Part shown: positions 55,011 through 64,000 of the stretch, one piece after another | Position numbering within the stretch: position 1 is the first letter of the stretch | Layout of the letters: each line of letters opens with the position of its first letter | From: Pseudomonas sp. GL-B-19 | GTDB lineage: Bacteria; Pseudomonadota; Gammaproteobacteria; Pseudomonadales; Pseudomonadaceae | Length of the DNA: 64,000 nucleotides | NCBI RefSeq assembly: GCF_019956415.1 | Contig: NZ_JAHBDK010000012.1 | Span: forward strand, 1 to 64,000 | Reading direction: 5' to 3' | Position numbers and translations under genes: made by a program | Notes under the pieces: model-generated | The model's database searches: none | The model's input: the letters and a program-made list of their open reading frames with translations, nothing else | What the model was told of the DNA's origin: nothing

Positions 55011-55757
55011 TTAAAAGGCGATACCTAATTTTACGCCATACTCATCCCTGGTTTGTTTGTCGAAGGCGGTCGCTGCAAATTGCCCATCCAGGTCATAATT
55101 GAACCGGTTGAAGTATAGTGATGCTACAACCGGAATCGATTCGTGCGGATTAAACAGGAAACTCAGCTCAATAAAAGGATTGGTGCTGTTTTTTAGATCC
55201 AGAGTCTCGCTACTGACCCCATGGAGTTTTAGTTGCGCATCACCATTTATTCCCTTTCGAATTCCCGCTTCAATACGCACGATTGTAGTGCTGAATTGAT
55301 GATTGTAGCCTGCAGTTGCTTTAGCGAAAGAAGTGCGGTTGGTGAGATCAATGTTGTATTTGTTAGAGTCAGGTTCAAATCGATTCCATTTGTATCCACC
55401 GCCCAGCAAAAAATCTATAAAATTGCGTGAATTCAAAGCAATCCTCCAGCCAAGATCCAAGTCAGCTTGGCCGTCCTTTACTTTTTGATCTTGTTTTTCA
55501 GAGTATTGCCCACTGATTTCTGCATGACAAACAAAGCCGGCCTGGGCCGTCATTTTGTTACCGTAGTTGAGAAATAGTCCTCCTTCCGGCATGTGCTCGG
55601 TGTTGGAGCTTCTGTGTCCGGAGAATTCGAGTACGCTGTAGCTTCCCAGTAAGCCAAATGCAAAAATCGGATCTGTAAGAGTAGCAGCGCTAGAAGTTGT
55701 TGGTGCGATTCCCGCAAGAAGGGTGGTGACCGCTGCAGTAAAATTCCTTCTGTTCAT
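55011..55757 (-). CDS. Probable outer-membrane beta-barrel protein
   Basis: A 248-residue protein with an N-terminal signal (MNRRNFTAAVTTLLAGIAPT, ending near SSAA) followed by alternating amphipathic beta strands rich in aromatic and Gly residues (FIDFLLGGGYKWNRFEPDSN, FLFNPHESIPVVASLYFNRF) and a C-terminal aromatic residue (GVKLGIAF) needed for barrel assembly. Substrate or role unknown. It is AT-richer than the core genes and lies in the accessory zone. Confidence 0.7.
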   Translation of the reverse strand: MNRRNFTAAVTTLLAGIAPTTSSAATLTDPIFAFGLLGSYSVLEFSGHRSSNTEHMPEGGLFLNYGNKMTAQAGFVCHAEISGQYSEKQDQKVKDGQADLDLGWRIALNSRNFIDFLLGGGYKWNRFEPDSNKYNIDLTNRTSFAKATAGYNHQFSTTIVRIEAGIRKGINGDAQLKLHGVSSETLDLKNSTNPFIELSFLFNPHESIPVVASLYFNRFNYDLDGQFAATAFDKQTRDEYGVKLGIAF

Positions 55758-55867
55758 AGAAACTCTCCATCAGAACACTATTGGTCCAGAGTGGGCCGAT
55801 ACATACAACGATAGCCGTTTTCTAGTGTTGAACCAGTTATTGGGAGGGGGTGGTGTATTTTTCGCTT

Positions 55868-55978
55868 CGGGACTTCTATTTTCGCCTCCATCTCTTAATG
55901 TCTGGCGAACCTGGTGGCGAGATTTCCAGCGATGCTTTAGTGGTTCACTACTGCGTAAGGTGAATTGTGTTTGGTCGG
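55868..55978 (-). repeat. Degenerate truncated copy of prophage DNA 52002-52103
   Basis: CGGGACTTCTATTTTCGCCT is shared exactly, and similarity continues with scattered differences and one 8-base insertion to about 55978. It carries the first codons (MEAKIEVP) of a copy of the coiled-coil gene at 51396, after which the similarity stops. Confidence 0.8.
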
Positions 55979-56167
55979 CAGAGAGCCGGAGGTGGGATTT
56001 TCTGCGGGAAATGCTTCCCCAAAATGCAACCGTTTCGACCAATGTTTATTGGTTTCTAAAGGGTCGCAAAAGGCGATGGCTCTTGTGGCTGCTTTGCTGA
56101 ATCTCACCAGTGAATCATTGAACAGACTCACGGTCATATCGGCGACCTTTGTCTTTAGGACGTTCAA

Positions 56168-56404
56168 ATGAAGCGTGCAGTAATAATGTTCATGGCTATT
56201 TCAGGCTCTCTCCTGTTGGGCGGCTGCGGGCCTCACTGGGACGATGGAGAAAGGTACGGGCGTGATCGGGGTTATGATCATGGTCGAGGGTATGACCGAG
56301 GTTATGACGATGATCGAGGGCATTACCGCAGATATGATCGTCGCGACAATGATCAGGGGTATGAACGAAATCGCGATCGTGATCGTGACGATAGGGACGA
56401 CTAA
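56168..56404 (+). CDS. Small Asp/Arg/Tyr-rich lipoprotein
   Basis: A 78-residue protein with a signal peptide and lipobox (SGSLLLGGC), then a low-complexity tail of Arg, Asp, Tyr and Gly (GYDHGRGYDRGYDDDRG). It should be anchored to the outer or inner membrane by its Cys. Similar small lipoproteins occur in pseudomonads without known function. The DNA for the tail is repetitive (repeated GATCGNGG/TATGA units). Confidence 0.8.
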   Translation: MKRAVIMFMAISGSLLLGGCGPHWDDGERYGRDRGYDHGRGYDRGYDDDRGHYRRYDRRDNDQGYERNRDRDRDDRDD

Positions 56405-56549
56405 CCCGCTCTGATCTCCATGATGTGTTTCCCTTTGGTCGATCCCGCTACACCCTGCCACTCTTACTTTTCAAAATGGCTTCAGTAGCACGGGTAGTTC
56501 ACGATTCGGGCGTAAGATAGCGGTGTTACCTCACCAAAAGGAGCCGCAT

Positions 56550-56744
56550 ATGATCGCCGATCAAATGAACAAGCAGGCATCTGAAAGCAGGGCTGTTTGG
56601 GATCAGTATTTCTGTGCTGCGTTGATTGCGGAAAGCAATCTGACGGCACCGGTCGTAGGAGGGGCTACTCACGAAGACAGGCAGAACCTGTTGATTGAAA
56701 GAGCCAAGGCCCTCGCCGACAAGATGATGGAAAACAGAAAATAA
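56550..56744 (+). CDS. Small conserved hypothetical protein
   Basis: A 64-residue acidic helical protein (MIADQMNKQASESRAVWDQY ... LLIERAKALADKMMENRK). AAAAGGAG is well placed before the ATG at 56550. It appears to be of a small Pseudomonas family of unknown function. A hairpin follows. Confidence 0.7.
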   Translation: MIADQMNKQASESRAVWDQYFCAALIAESNLTAPVVGGATHEDRQNLLIERAKALADKMMENRK

Positions 56745-56747
56745 CCA

Positions 56748-56771
56748 GAGCCCAGCCGTCGCGCTGGGCTC
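56748..56771 (+). terminator. Hairpin after the small hypothetical gene
   Basis: A perfect 9-bp stem GAGCCCAGC/GCTGGGCTC with loop CGTCGC; only GTCACAT follows, so termination would be weak. Confidence 0.55.
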
Positions 56772-57013
56772 GTCACATCTGGCGACCTCAATGACGGGCA
56801 ATGTGGGTGTTCTGAATCAGGCAATCAGGTCTGCTGATTTGGCGTGCGATGGCTTGGCGCAGCTATAAATTTCCAAAGAACCATAAAAATAGTGTGGATA
56901 TTTAAAGAGTTACGATTTTTATTAACCAAATAGTGAGAGAAAATATATTGTTACAAGTGATCTGTTGGGATATTATCGCCCCGCGTTCACCACCACGGTT
57001 TATGCATTTTTAA
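56772..57013. other. AT-rich interval, possible small RNA promoter
   Basis: No protein gene seen. TTAACC (56922) and TATATT (56944-56949) with 16 bases between could start a transcript near 56956 that ends at the terminator 57014-57049, about 95 bases long. This is an inference only. Confidence 0.35.
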
Positions 57014-57049
57014 GTCCCAAGCTTCCATCAGCTGCTTGGGATTTTTTTT
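57014..57049 (+). terminator. Orphan intrinsic terminator
   Basis: TCCCAAGC TTCCATCAGCT GCTTGGGA followed by TTTTTTTT. No gene lies directly upstream on the plus strand. Confidence 0.85.
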
Positions 57050-57242
57050 GCCTGAAATTTGTCCTGAGTCCTTCGAGCGCCAGTGCCGTCCATCGCCGGT
57101 AGTCATACATGCGCGAGCGCTTGTTGCCGATCCATTTACTCGATTCCTATCAAGGCGCCGCCCGCTCAAATCGGGTAGATCCCGCGTTTTTGGGCTATTA
57201 CTGACTGGCCATACTCAAACTCGGTCTGATGGGAGTCTATCG

Positions 57243-57698
57243 ATGCTGGTTCATTGGTGTCTTGCGGCAATTCACTTGCTGGCTTTTGCGTTGGGCTTCT
57301 GGGCGGTTTTGACCCGAGGCACGGCATTCAGCCGACTGGCGGCCGGGACGGGGGAGGCTCGTCGCGTGCTGGTGGCCGATAATCTGTGGGGGATTAGCGC
57401 AGCCATCCTCCTGGTCACCGGTGGGCTGCGGGCCTTTGGTGGGTACGAAAAAGGTACCGATTACTACCTTCACCAGCCACTGTTCCATCTCAAGATGACG
57501 CTCTTCATACTGATTCTGCTGCTTGAGGTCGCTCCAATGGTGGCGCTGATCAAGTGGCGAATTGCGCTTGGCCGTGGCTCGGCAATTGATACCAGGCACG
57601 TAAAACTGTTTGCCCGCTTCAGTCATGTCGAGGCATTGCTGGTGTTGCTGATGGTCATAGCGGCGACCGGCATGGCACGTGGTGTGACCTTTGGTTAG
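57243..57698 (+). CDS. DUF2214 family membrane protein
   Basis: A 151-residue inner-membrane protein with four hydrophobic helices (AAIHLLAFALGFWAV, LWGISAAILLVTGGL, MTLFILILLLEVAPMVALI, VEALLVLLMVIAATGMA). It has the family's conserved N-terminal His and the GYEKGTDYYL segment. Function unknown. GGGAG before the ATG at 57243 selects this start over the long upstream frame, which runs through the orphan terminator. Confidence 0.85.
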   Translation: MLVHWCLAAIHLLAFALGFWAVLTRGTAFSRLAAGTGEARRVLVADNLWGISAAILLVTGGLRAFGGYEKGTDYYLHQPLFHLKMTLFILILLLEVAPMVALIKWRIALGRGSAIDTRHVKLFARFSHVEALLVLLMVIAATGMARGVTFG

Positions 57699-57888
57699 CC
57701 GGTTGCGGTATATCCTTCCTCGGGGTAAATCAGAAATGTCTGACAGCTATGGCCTGGGGCATGCCGGTACTATCAGCTGCATGTTTTGGCGAGAGAGGGT
57801 AATGAGTAAACGGCGGGCAATACGGCGCTCGAATCTTTAGCCAGCCGATGTTCTGGGCGAACGGGCTGGCTACTGACTGCAACGGGAT

Positions 57889-58083
57889 TCAGGGAGTTTG
57901 CGGCTTGTCCGGCGCGGTGAGGCCAGCCTGAATGCGCTGATAGATTTCTTCACGATGCACTGCAACGTCTTTCGGGGCGTTGATGCCAATCCTGACTTGC
58001 TGGCCGCTCACGCCCAGGATAGTGATCGTAATATCGTCACCGATGTTTATGCTTTCACCGACTTTGCGGGTGAGTATCAGCAT
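57889..58083 (-). CDS. rsmE: CsrA-family translational regulator RsmE
   Basis: A 64-residue CsrA/RsmA protein that binds GGA motifs in mRNA leaders as a dimer and represses secondary metabolism, and is titrated by RsmX/Y/Z-type small RNAs under GacS/Gac[21 protein letters not shown] and [20 protein letters not shown] are complete, including the Arg-44-type contact. The sequence agrees with what I remember of P. fluorescens RsmE rather than RsmA. AAGGAGA precedes the ATG at 58083; it contains a GGA that could allow autoregulation. Confidence 0.93.
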   Translation of the reverse strand: MLILTRKVGESINIGDDITITILGVSGQQVRIGINAPKDVAVHREEIYQRIQAGLTAPDKPQTP

Positions 58084-58333
58084 GGTCTTCTCCTTGATTG
58101 CTTTGTAGGGCACCTGATTTGAACAGTGCAGAGGTCGGTGGTACGTATAGATTAGTGCGAAGTCTCACGGTTTGGGTGCCTCTTTCTGACGCGCAGATGC
58201 TGCATTAATTCCCAAGGTGTAACTATACAGAGGCCGCCACCATCATTCTCGTTGTTTTGTGCCCATTTTGCGGCACTCGGGAAGTATTCATGAATGTTAA
58301 AATCGCCGCTTTCAGCATTCAGAGGGAACCGTT
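58084..58333. other. Divergent promoter region of rsmE and the SPOR lipoprotein
   Basis: 250 bp without a gene. AT-rich patches around 58140-58230 and 58280-58310 are likely promoters. The bases GTGCAGAGG and CAACGTT-like segments show no clear operator. Confidence 0.3.
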
Positions 58334-58711
58334 GTGCGCAAAATGGTCTTGGTAATCGTTCTATTGGCGTTAGCAGGGTGCGGTGAGGGCAAGGATGTTG
58401 ACGCTCAAAAGTCTAAACCTGCAGTCGTTTCCGCACCTGCGTCTGAACCGGCTGCGGCTAGCGGGCCGCAATGGGATCTCGAAGTGCGAGGCGAAACAAC
58501 CCAGGCTGTCAGCGATCTGAGTGGCTGGTTGATCGAGCATAGCTTCGTTTCCAACGTCGTCATGGAAAACGGCAAGGCGCGCATTTTGATGGGGCCATTC
58601 AATTCGAAAGCCGAGACCGAGGCCAAGCAGGCAGAGGTGGCCGCGGCGCTTGCACGGGCCAAGAAGCAGAATGTCGAATTGCTGGTGCTTGAGCGTCCTG
58701 CGGCCCAGTAA
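58334..58711 (+). CDS. SPOR-like domain lipoprotein
   Basis: A 125-residue lipoprotein: GTG start after AGAGGGAACC, lipobox LLALAGC, a Pro/Ala linker, and a SPOR-like beta-alpha domain (VENGKARILMGPFNSKAETE). It should bind peptidoglycan or act at the division site, but the domain is divergent. ATG 58343 is an alternative start that would shorten the signal peptide. Confidence 0.75.
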   Translation: MRKMVLVIVLLALAGCGEGKDVDAQKSKPAVVSAPASEPAAASGPQWDLEVRGETTQAVSDLSGWLIEHSFVSNVVMENGKARILMGPFNSKAETEAKQAEVAAALARAKKQNVELLVLERPAAQ

Positions 58712-58730
58712 CGCAGTCGGCTAGAAACGC

Positions 58731-58763
58731 AAAAGGCCTCGGGTACTACACCGAGGCCTTTTT
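58731..58763. terminator. Bidirectional terminator between the lipoprotein and endA
   Basis: AAAAGGCCTCGG GTACTACA CCGAGGCCTTTTT, a 12-bp stem including A-T pairs, flanked by A and T runs. Confidence 0.92.
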
Positions 58764-58779
58764 ACTTTTCAGCGGGCGA

Positions 58780-59469
58780 TCAGCCGCAGGCTTTCATATT
58801 CACCGGCCCGACAAAATCGTTACCGCGACCCATGACGCACGCCACGCTTTGGTTGCGCTGACGCTCCCAGGGTTCAACCGGATAGGTTTTGTTCCAGGCC
58901 TCGTATAGTTGGCGATCCTGTTTCGACAAGCTCAAACCGTACTGCTTGCTCATGTAAAAATAAGTCCGGGCGATCATGCCGCGAATGGAGGGGCGGGGCA
59001 TGACCTTCTTCGCCTTGAAGTCGACCTGAGTCAGGCACGAGCCATATTGACCGGTCTGCACCGGCAACCAACCAAAACTGAAGTTATTGCGATCGCCATT
59101 TACCTCGCCAATGCTCGGCACCAGGTTGTGCAAATCGGCTTCAGCCTTCTGGTAAACCGGATCGTAACGGGTGCAGTTCTTGCGTCCACCTGCCTGCCAG
59201 CACTGGCGCTGATGGCCGATCTGCCACGCCGGGACAATGTGTTCCCATTCGATGCGAGACGCGCGTTTGGCGTTTTTGCGCGGCACATAACCACAGGCCG
59301 CCAGGTTCACCTTGTTGCCGGTGTATTTGCAGCCACAATAGAACTCGGTGGATTGCGGCGCGTATAGCTTCCAGGCGACTTTTTTGGCTTCGCTGAAGGT
59401 GCGTGGGGCGCCAGCCTGGGCCCCGAGAGTGACGAGCAGAAACAGCAAAGCAAACCAGCGGACACTCAT
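58780..59469 (-). CDS. endA: Endonuclease I (periplasmic/extracellular nuclease)
   Basis: A 229-residue non-specific DNase of the EndA/Dns family. A signal peptide (WFALLFLLVTLGAQA) is followed by CGCKYTGNKVNLAACG with disulfide Cys residues, the catalytic IEWEHIVPAWQ with its His, and DLHNLVPSIGEVNGDRNN with the metal-binding Asn residues. It is exported and degrades free DNA. The start at 59469 gives the signal peptide; the longer frame is open but lacks one. It lies four bases after the DUF1654 gene and shares its SOS-type promoter. Confidence 0.93.
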   Translation of the reverse strand: MSVRWFALLFLLVTLGAQAGAPRTFSEAKKVAWKLYAPQSTEFYCGCKYTGNKVNLAACGYVPRKNAKRASRIEWEHIVPAWQIGHQRQCWQAGGRKNCTRYDPVYQKAEADLHNLVPSIGEVNGDRNNFSFGWLPVQTGQYGSCLTQVDFKAKKVMPRPSIRGMIARTYFYMSKQYGLSLSKQDRQLYEAWNKTYPVEPWERQRNQSVACVMGRGNDFVGPVNMKACG

Positions 59470-59473
59470 TGAC

Positions 59474-59713
59474 TCAATCTTCCTTCGGCACAACCCAGAA
59501 AATCTGCACACCGCCATCGTCGCGATAGGCGAGGGTGACGTTGTCGTTCTCGTCGATTTCTTCGAGCAATTGTTCCCACTCATCCACCGGTTCGTCCGGA
59601 AGTCGGAAGATCAGTGCGGCTTTGGCTTTTTGAGCGGTGGGGGAATTGATGATTTTCTGAACGCGCAGACCCATGCGTGCATAGGTGTCAGGGGAGGCGG
59701 AAGTGGTGTCCAC
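59474..59713 (-). CDS. DUF1654 family protein, probable SOS gene
   Basis: A 79-residue protein with the DUF1654 pattern TYARMGLRVQKIINSPTAQK and WEQLLEEIDENDNVTLAYRD. Function unknown. AAGGA eight bases before selects the GTG at 59713; the ATG at 59743 lies inside the LexA box and has no site. It is four bases upstream of endA and cotranscribed. The promoter is overlapped by a LexA box, so DNA damage should induce the pair. Confidence 0.8.
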   Translation of the reverse strand: MDTTSASPDTYARMGLRVQKIINSPTAQKAKAALIFRLPDEPVDEWEQLLEEIDENDNVTLAYRDDGGVQIFWVVPKED

Positions 59714-59731
59714 AGGATTATCCTTATTAAG

Positions 59732-59772
59732 CTGTACGTGCATACAGTATTTAACTGTAAGCATTTTCGCAA
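59732..59772 (-). promoter_or_regulatory. LexA box on the DUF1654-endA promoter
   Basis: On the minus strand TTGCGA (59767-59772), 17 bases, TACTGT (59744-59749) forms a sigma-70 promoter. CTGTACGTGCATACAG at 59732-59747 has the exact LexA pattern CTGT-N8-ACAG and covers the -10 region. A second overlapping inverted repeat TACAGTATTTAACTGTA lies at 59743-59759. Confidence 0.85.
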
Positions 59773-59866
59773 CTGCTTAAAATTCAAGAAAATCCTCTGA
59801 CAGCAGTTTTTCCCGTTTGGTGTAGGAAGAGGGGAAAACTTTTATCGGAGTTTTGCGAGGGGCGTG

Positions 59867-59894
59867 AACCACTCGTCAACGCTGACGAGTGGTT
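59867..59894. terminator. Strong hairpin at the 3' end of the asparaginase gene
   Basis: A perfect 12-bp stem AACCACTCGTCA/TGACGAGTGGTT with loop ACGC. No T-run follows on the minus strand, so its role may be mRNA stability. Confidence 0.65.
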
Positions 59895-59933
59895 AAGAAA
59901 GTGCCCGACCAGAACCGGTCGGACGAGGGTGAA

Positions 59934-61369
<1,436 letters not shown>

Positions 61370-61816
61370 ATGTCCTTCTCTATCGGTTTTCCCAATGCGG
61401 GTGCGATCACCATCGGTGGCCAGGCCCCGTCGACGATCAATGCCCTGAACGAAGCGACGGCAGATGCCGCCACACAGGTTTTGGGTAAGGGCGAGGGGGG
61501 TGAAAACCAGGTTCGAACCGGTGGCGGCGCTCAGGAGGAGGCCAAATCCGAGAGCGGCAGCACCCAAAGTATTGCGGTGCAAACGCTGCTCAAGCGAATG
61601 CAGGAACTGCAACAACAACTGCGCGAGCAACAGCAACAACTGGCGGCTGCTCAGGCAACGACTTATCCGACCCCGGAAGCCAAGGCTTCAGCGGTGATGT
61701 CTATTCAGGGGCAAATAGCCGACACCAGCGGTGCGCTGTCACAAGTGATGGGCAATCTGGTGAAAGAATTGGCCAAGGACTCCAGCACGGGAGGCCTGGT
61801 CAGCACGGCCGCTTGA
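61370..61816 (+). CDS. Coiled-coil protein of unknown function (FlxA-like)
   Basis: A 148-residue protein. The N-terminal half is Gly/Ala/Thr-rich without a signal peptide (MSFSIGFPNAGAITIGGQAP), and the middle has a Gln-rich coiled coil (LLKRMQELQQQLREQQQQLA). The end is helical. The layout resembles the FlxA-like family, whose role is unknown. ACAGGAGTTCCC precedes the ATG. Monocistronic. Confidence 0.7.
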   Translation: MSFSIGFPNAGAITIGGQAPSTINALNEATADAATQVLGKGEGGENQVRTGGGAQEEAKSESGSTQSIAVQTLLKRMQELQQQLREQQQQLAAAQATTYPTPEAKASAVMSIQGQIADTSGALSQVMGNLVKELAKDSSTGGLVSTAA

Positions 61817-61897
61817 GGAACAAGGCTGGTTTTTTACCTGCCGAGACACAAAACCGGTCGTTGACAATTCCCGGCCGGATTCGCATAGTTCGATCTA

Positions 61898-61911
61898 CGC
61901 AAACGTTTGCG
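61898..61911. promoter_or_regulatory. LacI-family operator (RbsR-type) before rbsB
   Basis: CGCAAACGTTTGCG is a perfect palindrome with the central CG typical of LacI/GalR-family operators. It lies 96 bp upstream of the rbsB start, so a RbsR-like repressor outside the window probably controls the operon. Confidence 0.85.
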
Positions 61912-62006
61912 CTACCTGTTGGTGGCTCGTAACACCGACGATCGGAGTCCAGGCGTTACTCCAGTGCAAGCGTTGCTCACAATAATCATAAGATCGGGGT
62001 GAATCC

Positions 62007-62963
62007 ATGAAGCTGCCATTCGCTGGACGTCTTCTTGCTGTCGCTATGCTGGCTGTCGCATCCGCCACGCTGCCTGTTACATCGGCCTTCGCCGAATCTC
62101 CTGAAAAACCCAAAGTCGCGCTGGTCATGAAATCCCTGGCCAATGAGTTCTTCCTGACCATGGAAGATGGCGCCAAGGCGTATCAAAAAGACCATTCCGG
62201 CGAATTCGAGCTGATCTCCAACGGCATCAAAGACGAAACGGATACTGCTGGCCAGACACGCATCGTCGAGCAAATGATTCTGGCCAAGGTCAATGCGCTG
62301 GTCATCGCGCCAGCGGACTCCAAGGCCATGGTTCCTGTGATCAAGAAAGCCATCGATGCCGGTATCACCGTGATCAACATCGACAACCAGCTGGATCCGG
62401 CCGTCGTCAAAAGCAAGAACATGACGGTGCCGTTCGTAGGCCCGGATAATCGCAAAGGCGCGCGTCTGGTCGGTGAGTACCTGGCCAAGCAGCTGAAGGC
62501 CGGTGACGAAGTCGGCATCATTGAAGGCGTCTCCACCACTACCAACGCTCAGGCCCGTACCGCAGGCTTCAAGGATGCGATGGAAGCGGCGCAGATCAAG
62601 GTCGTTTCGGTGCAGTCCGGTGACTGGGAGATCGACAAAGGCAACAAAGTTGCCGCTTCGATCCTTAGCGAATACCCGGATGTCAAAGCCCTGCTGGCCG
62701 GTAACGACAGCATGGCCGTCGGTGCCGTTTCCGCCGTGCGTGCAGCGGGTAAGGCCGGCAAAGTGCAAGTCGTCGGGTACGACAACATCAATGCCATCAA
62801 GCCAATGCTCAAAGATGGCCGCGTACTGGCAACTGCTGACCAGTTTGCCGCCAGGCAAGCGGTGTTCGGTATCGAGACTGCGCTGAAAATCATCAAGGGC
62901 GAGAAGGTCGACAGCGGCACCAACGGCGTGATCGAAACGCCGGTTGAACTGGTCACCAAGTAA
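62007..62963 (+). CDS. rbsB: Ribose-type sugar ABC transporter, periplasmic binding protein
   Basis: A 318-residue type I periplasmic binding protein. The signal peptide (LLAVAMLAVASATLPVTSAF) precedes KPKVALVMKSLANEFFLTM and the sugar-binding blocks VIAPADSKAMVPVIKKA, VPFVGPDNRKGARL and ALLAGNDSMAVGAVSA. It delivers ribose or a similar pentose to the RbsAC transporter. It is the first gene of an operon that continues with rbsA 55 bp later and is preceded by a LacI-type operator. Confidence 0.92.
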   Translation: MKLPFAGRLLAVAMLAVASATLPVTSAFAESPEKPKVALVMKSLANEFFLTMEDGAKAYQKDHSGEFELISNGIKDETDTAGQTRIVEQMILAKVNALVIAPADSKAMVPVIKKAIDAGITVINIDNQLDPAVVKSKNMTVPFVGPDNRKGARLVGEYLAKQLKAGDEVGIIEGVSTTTNAQARTAGFKDAMEAAQIKVVSVQSGDWEIDKGNKVAASILSEYPDVKALLAGNDSMAVGAVSAVRAAGKAGKVQVVGYDNINAIKPMLKDGRVLATADQFAARQAVFGIETALKIIKGEKVDSGTNGVIETPVELVTK

Positions 62964-63018
62964 GCCTTCTGGCGACACAATAGTGCTCGCCCGCTCGGGA
63001 GAGCACATGGAGAGTTTT

Positions 63019-64000
63019 ATGTCCGTTTGCGCACCGAACGTTGTCCTCTCGGTCAGCGGTATCGGTAAGACCTACGCCCAGCCGGTGCTGACCGGCATCG
63101 ACCTGGCGCTGATCCGCGGCGAGGTGCTGGCGCTGACCGGCGAGAATGGTGCGGGAAAAAGCACGCTGTCGAAGATCATCGGTGGGTTGGTGACGCCAAC
63201 CACCGGCCAGATGCAGTTCCAGGGCCAGGACTACCGCCCCGGCAGCCGGACCCAGGCCGAAGACCTGGGCATCCGCATGGTCATGCAAGAGCTCAATCTG
63301 TTGCCGACCCTGTCGGTGGCGGAGAACCTGTTCCTCGACAATTTGCCCAGCCATGGCGGCTGGATCAGTCGCAAGCAATTGCGCAAAGCGGCGATCGAGG
63401 CCATGGCCCAGGTTGGCCTCGATGCGATCGACCCGGACACCCTGGTTGGCGACCTCGGCATTGGCCACCAGCAAATGGTTGAGATTGCCCGCAATCTGAT
63501 CGGCGACTGCCATGTGCTGATCCTCGATGAGCCGACGGCGATGCTCACCGCGCGCGAAGTCGAGATGCTGTTCGAACAGATCACTCGCTTGCGGGCTCGC
63601 GGCGTGGCGATCATCTACATTTCCCACCGCCTCGAAGAATTGGCGCGGGTCGCCCAGCGCATTGCAGTTTTGCGCGATGGCAACCTGGTCTGCGTCGAGC
63701 CGATGGCCAATTACAACAGCGAGCAACTGGTGACCTTGATGGTCGGTCGTGAGCTCGGTGAACACATGGACATGGGGCCGCGCAAGATCGGCGCTCCCGC
63801 GTTGACGGTCAAAGGCCTGACCCGCTCCGACAAGGTTCGCGATGTGTCCTTCGAAGTGCGCGCCGGTGAAATCTACGGGATCTCTGGATTGATCGCGGCA
63901 GGGCGCACCGAGTTGCTGCGTCTGATCTTCGGTGCCGACACCGCCGACAGCGGCACGGTGGCGCTGGGGTCACCGACTCAGGTGGTGAGTATCCGTTCGC
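63019..64000 (+). CDS. rbsA: Ribose-type ABC transporter ATPase (partial at window edge)
   Basis: The first 327 residues of a tandem-NBD sugar importer ATPase. Walker A is TGENGAGKSTL near residue 41, the signature region reads GIGHQQMVEIARNL, Walker B is VLILDEPT and the switch region IIYISHRLEEL. The second ATPase half begins near residue 255 (ALTVKGLTRSDKVRDVSFEV) and is cut by the window end. The ATG at 63019 follows GGAGAG. It energises uptake of the RbsB ligand. Confidence 0.93.
   Translation, partial: MSVCAPNVVLSVSGIGKTYAQPVLTGIDLALIRGEVLALTGENGAGKSTLSKIIGGLVTPTTGQMQFQGQDYRPGSRTQAEDLGIRMVMQELNLLPTLSVAENLFLDNLPSHGGWISRKQLRKAAIEAMAQVGLDAIDPDTLVGDLGIGHQQMVEIARNLIGDCHVLILDEPTAMLTAREVEMLFEQITRLRARGVAIIYISHRLEELARVAQRIAVLRDGNLVCVEPMANYNSEQLVTLMVGRELGEHMDMGPRKIGAPALTVKGLTRSDKVRDVSFEVRAGEIYGISGLIAAGRTELLRLIFGADTADSGTVALGSPTQVVSIRS

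Noticed and set aside
55937..56171. Overlapping frames on both strands before the small lipoprotein (76 and 68 residues)
   Set aside because: The minus frame starts with TTG without a ribosome site and both run into the degenerate repeat; a decayed gene cannot be excluded but is not supported.

Overview
The window is a stretch of a Pseudomonas chromosome, most likely of the P. fluorescens group. The evidence is the gene order leuCD-leuB-asd-usg-fimV-truA-trpF-accD-folC-SPOR protein-cvpA-purF-metZ, a CsrA paralogue that reads as RsmE, Pseudomonas-restricted families such as DUF6124 and DUF1654, and paired inverted REP elements (REPINs) in core intergenic gaps. All calls are by reading; no database search was possible.

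Positions 1-26500 are mostly core genome. The end of an IS3-type transposase sits at the left edge. It is followed by a TauE/SafE exporter, a VOC protein, small secreted or unknown proteins, a large PAS-GGDEF-EAL protein, and then the leucine, aspartate-family, tryptophan, fatty-acid, folate, purine and methionine genes around fimV and accD-folC. A tRNA-Val(TAC) and two identical tRNA-Asp(GTC) genes close this part. Positions 26900-34000 hold a Tat-exported molybdopterin oxidoreductase operon (catalytic subunit, 2Fe-2S subunit, triheme cytochrome c, XdhC-type maturation factor) and a convergent gamma-glutamylputrescine-oxidase-like gene.

Positions 34194-53020 are a prophage in the 3' end of tRNA-Val(GAC). 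It is bounded by perfect 97-bp direct repeats 18,730 bp apart. It reads as a lambda-like element: integrase, Xis-like protein and an early gene leftward; a S24 repressor between two operator clusters; then cro-like, CII-like, Rha/KilAC, an O-like initiator carrying iterons, P-like, VRR-NUC nuclease, a second tyrosine recombinase, a possible late regulator, lysis genes, HNH nuclease and terminase. The head and tail genes are gone: the terminase large subunit is fused in frame to the end of a tail/lectin-type protein, so a deletion probably removed the whole morphogenesis block. AT-rich singleton genes (43746, 49556, 50328) look like phage cargo.

Positions 53021-56000 are a graveyard of other elements at the same tRNA. 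They include a 57-bp integrase fragment, a GH19 endolysin fragment, a truncated repeat of the prophage's right-end DNA, a tRNA-tail-like sequence, and two or three intact unknown genes. From 56000 the core genome resumes: small lipoprotein, DUF2214 membrane protein, rsmE, SPOR lipoprotein, a DUF1654-endA pair behind a LexA box, periplasmic asparaginase/glutaminase, a coiled-coil protein, and the start of a ribose-type ABC transporter operon behind a LacI-family operator, cut by the window edge.
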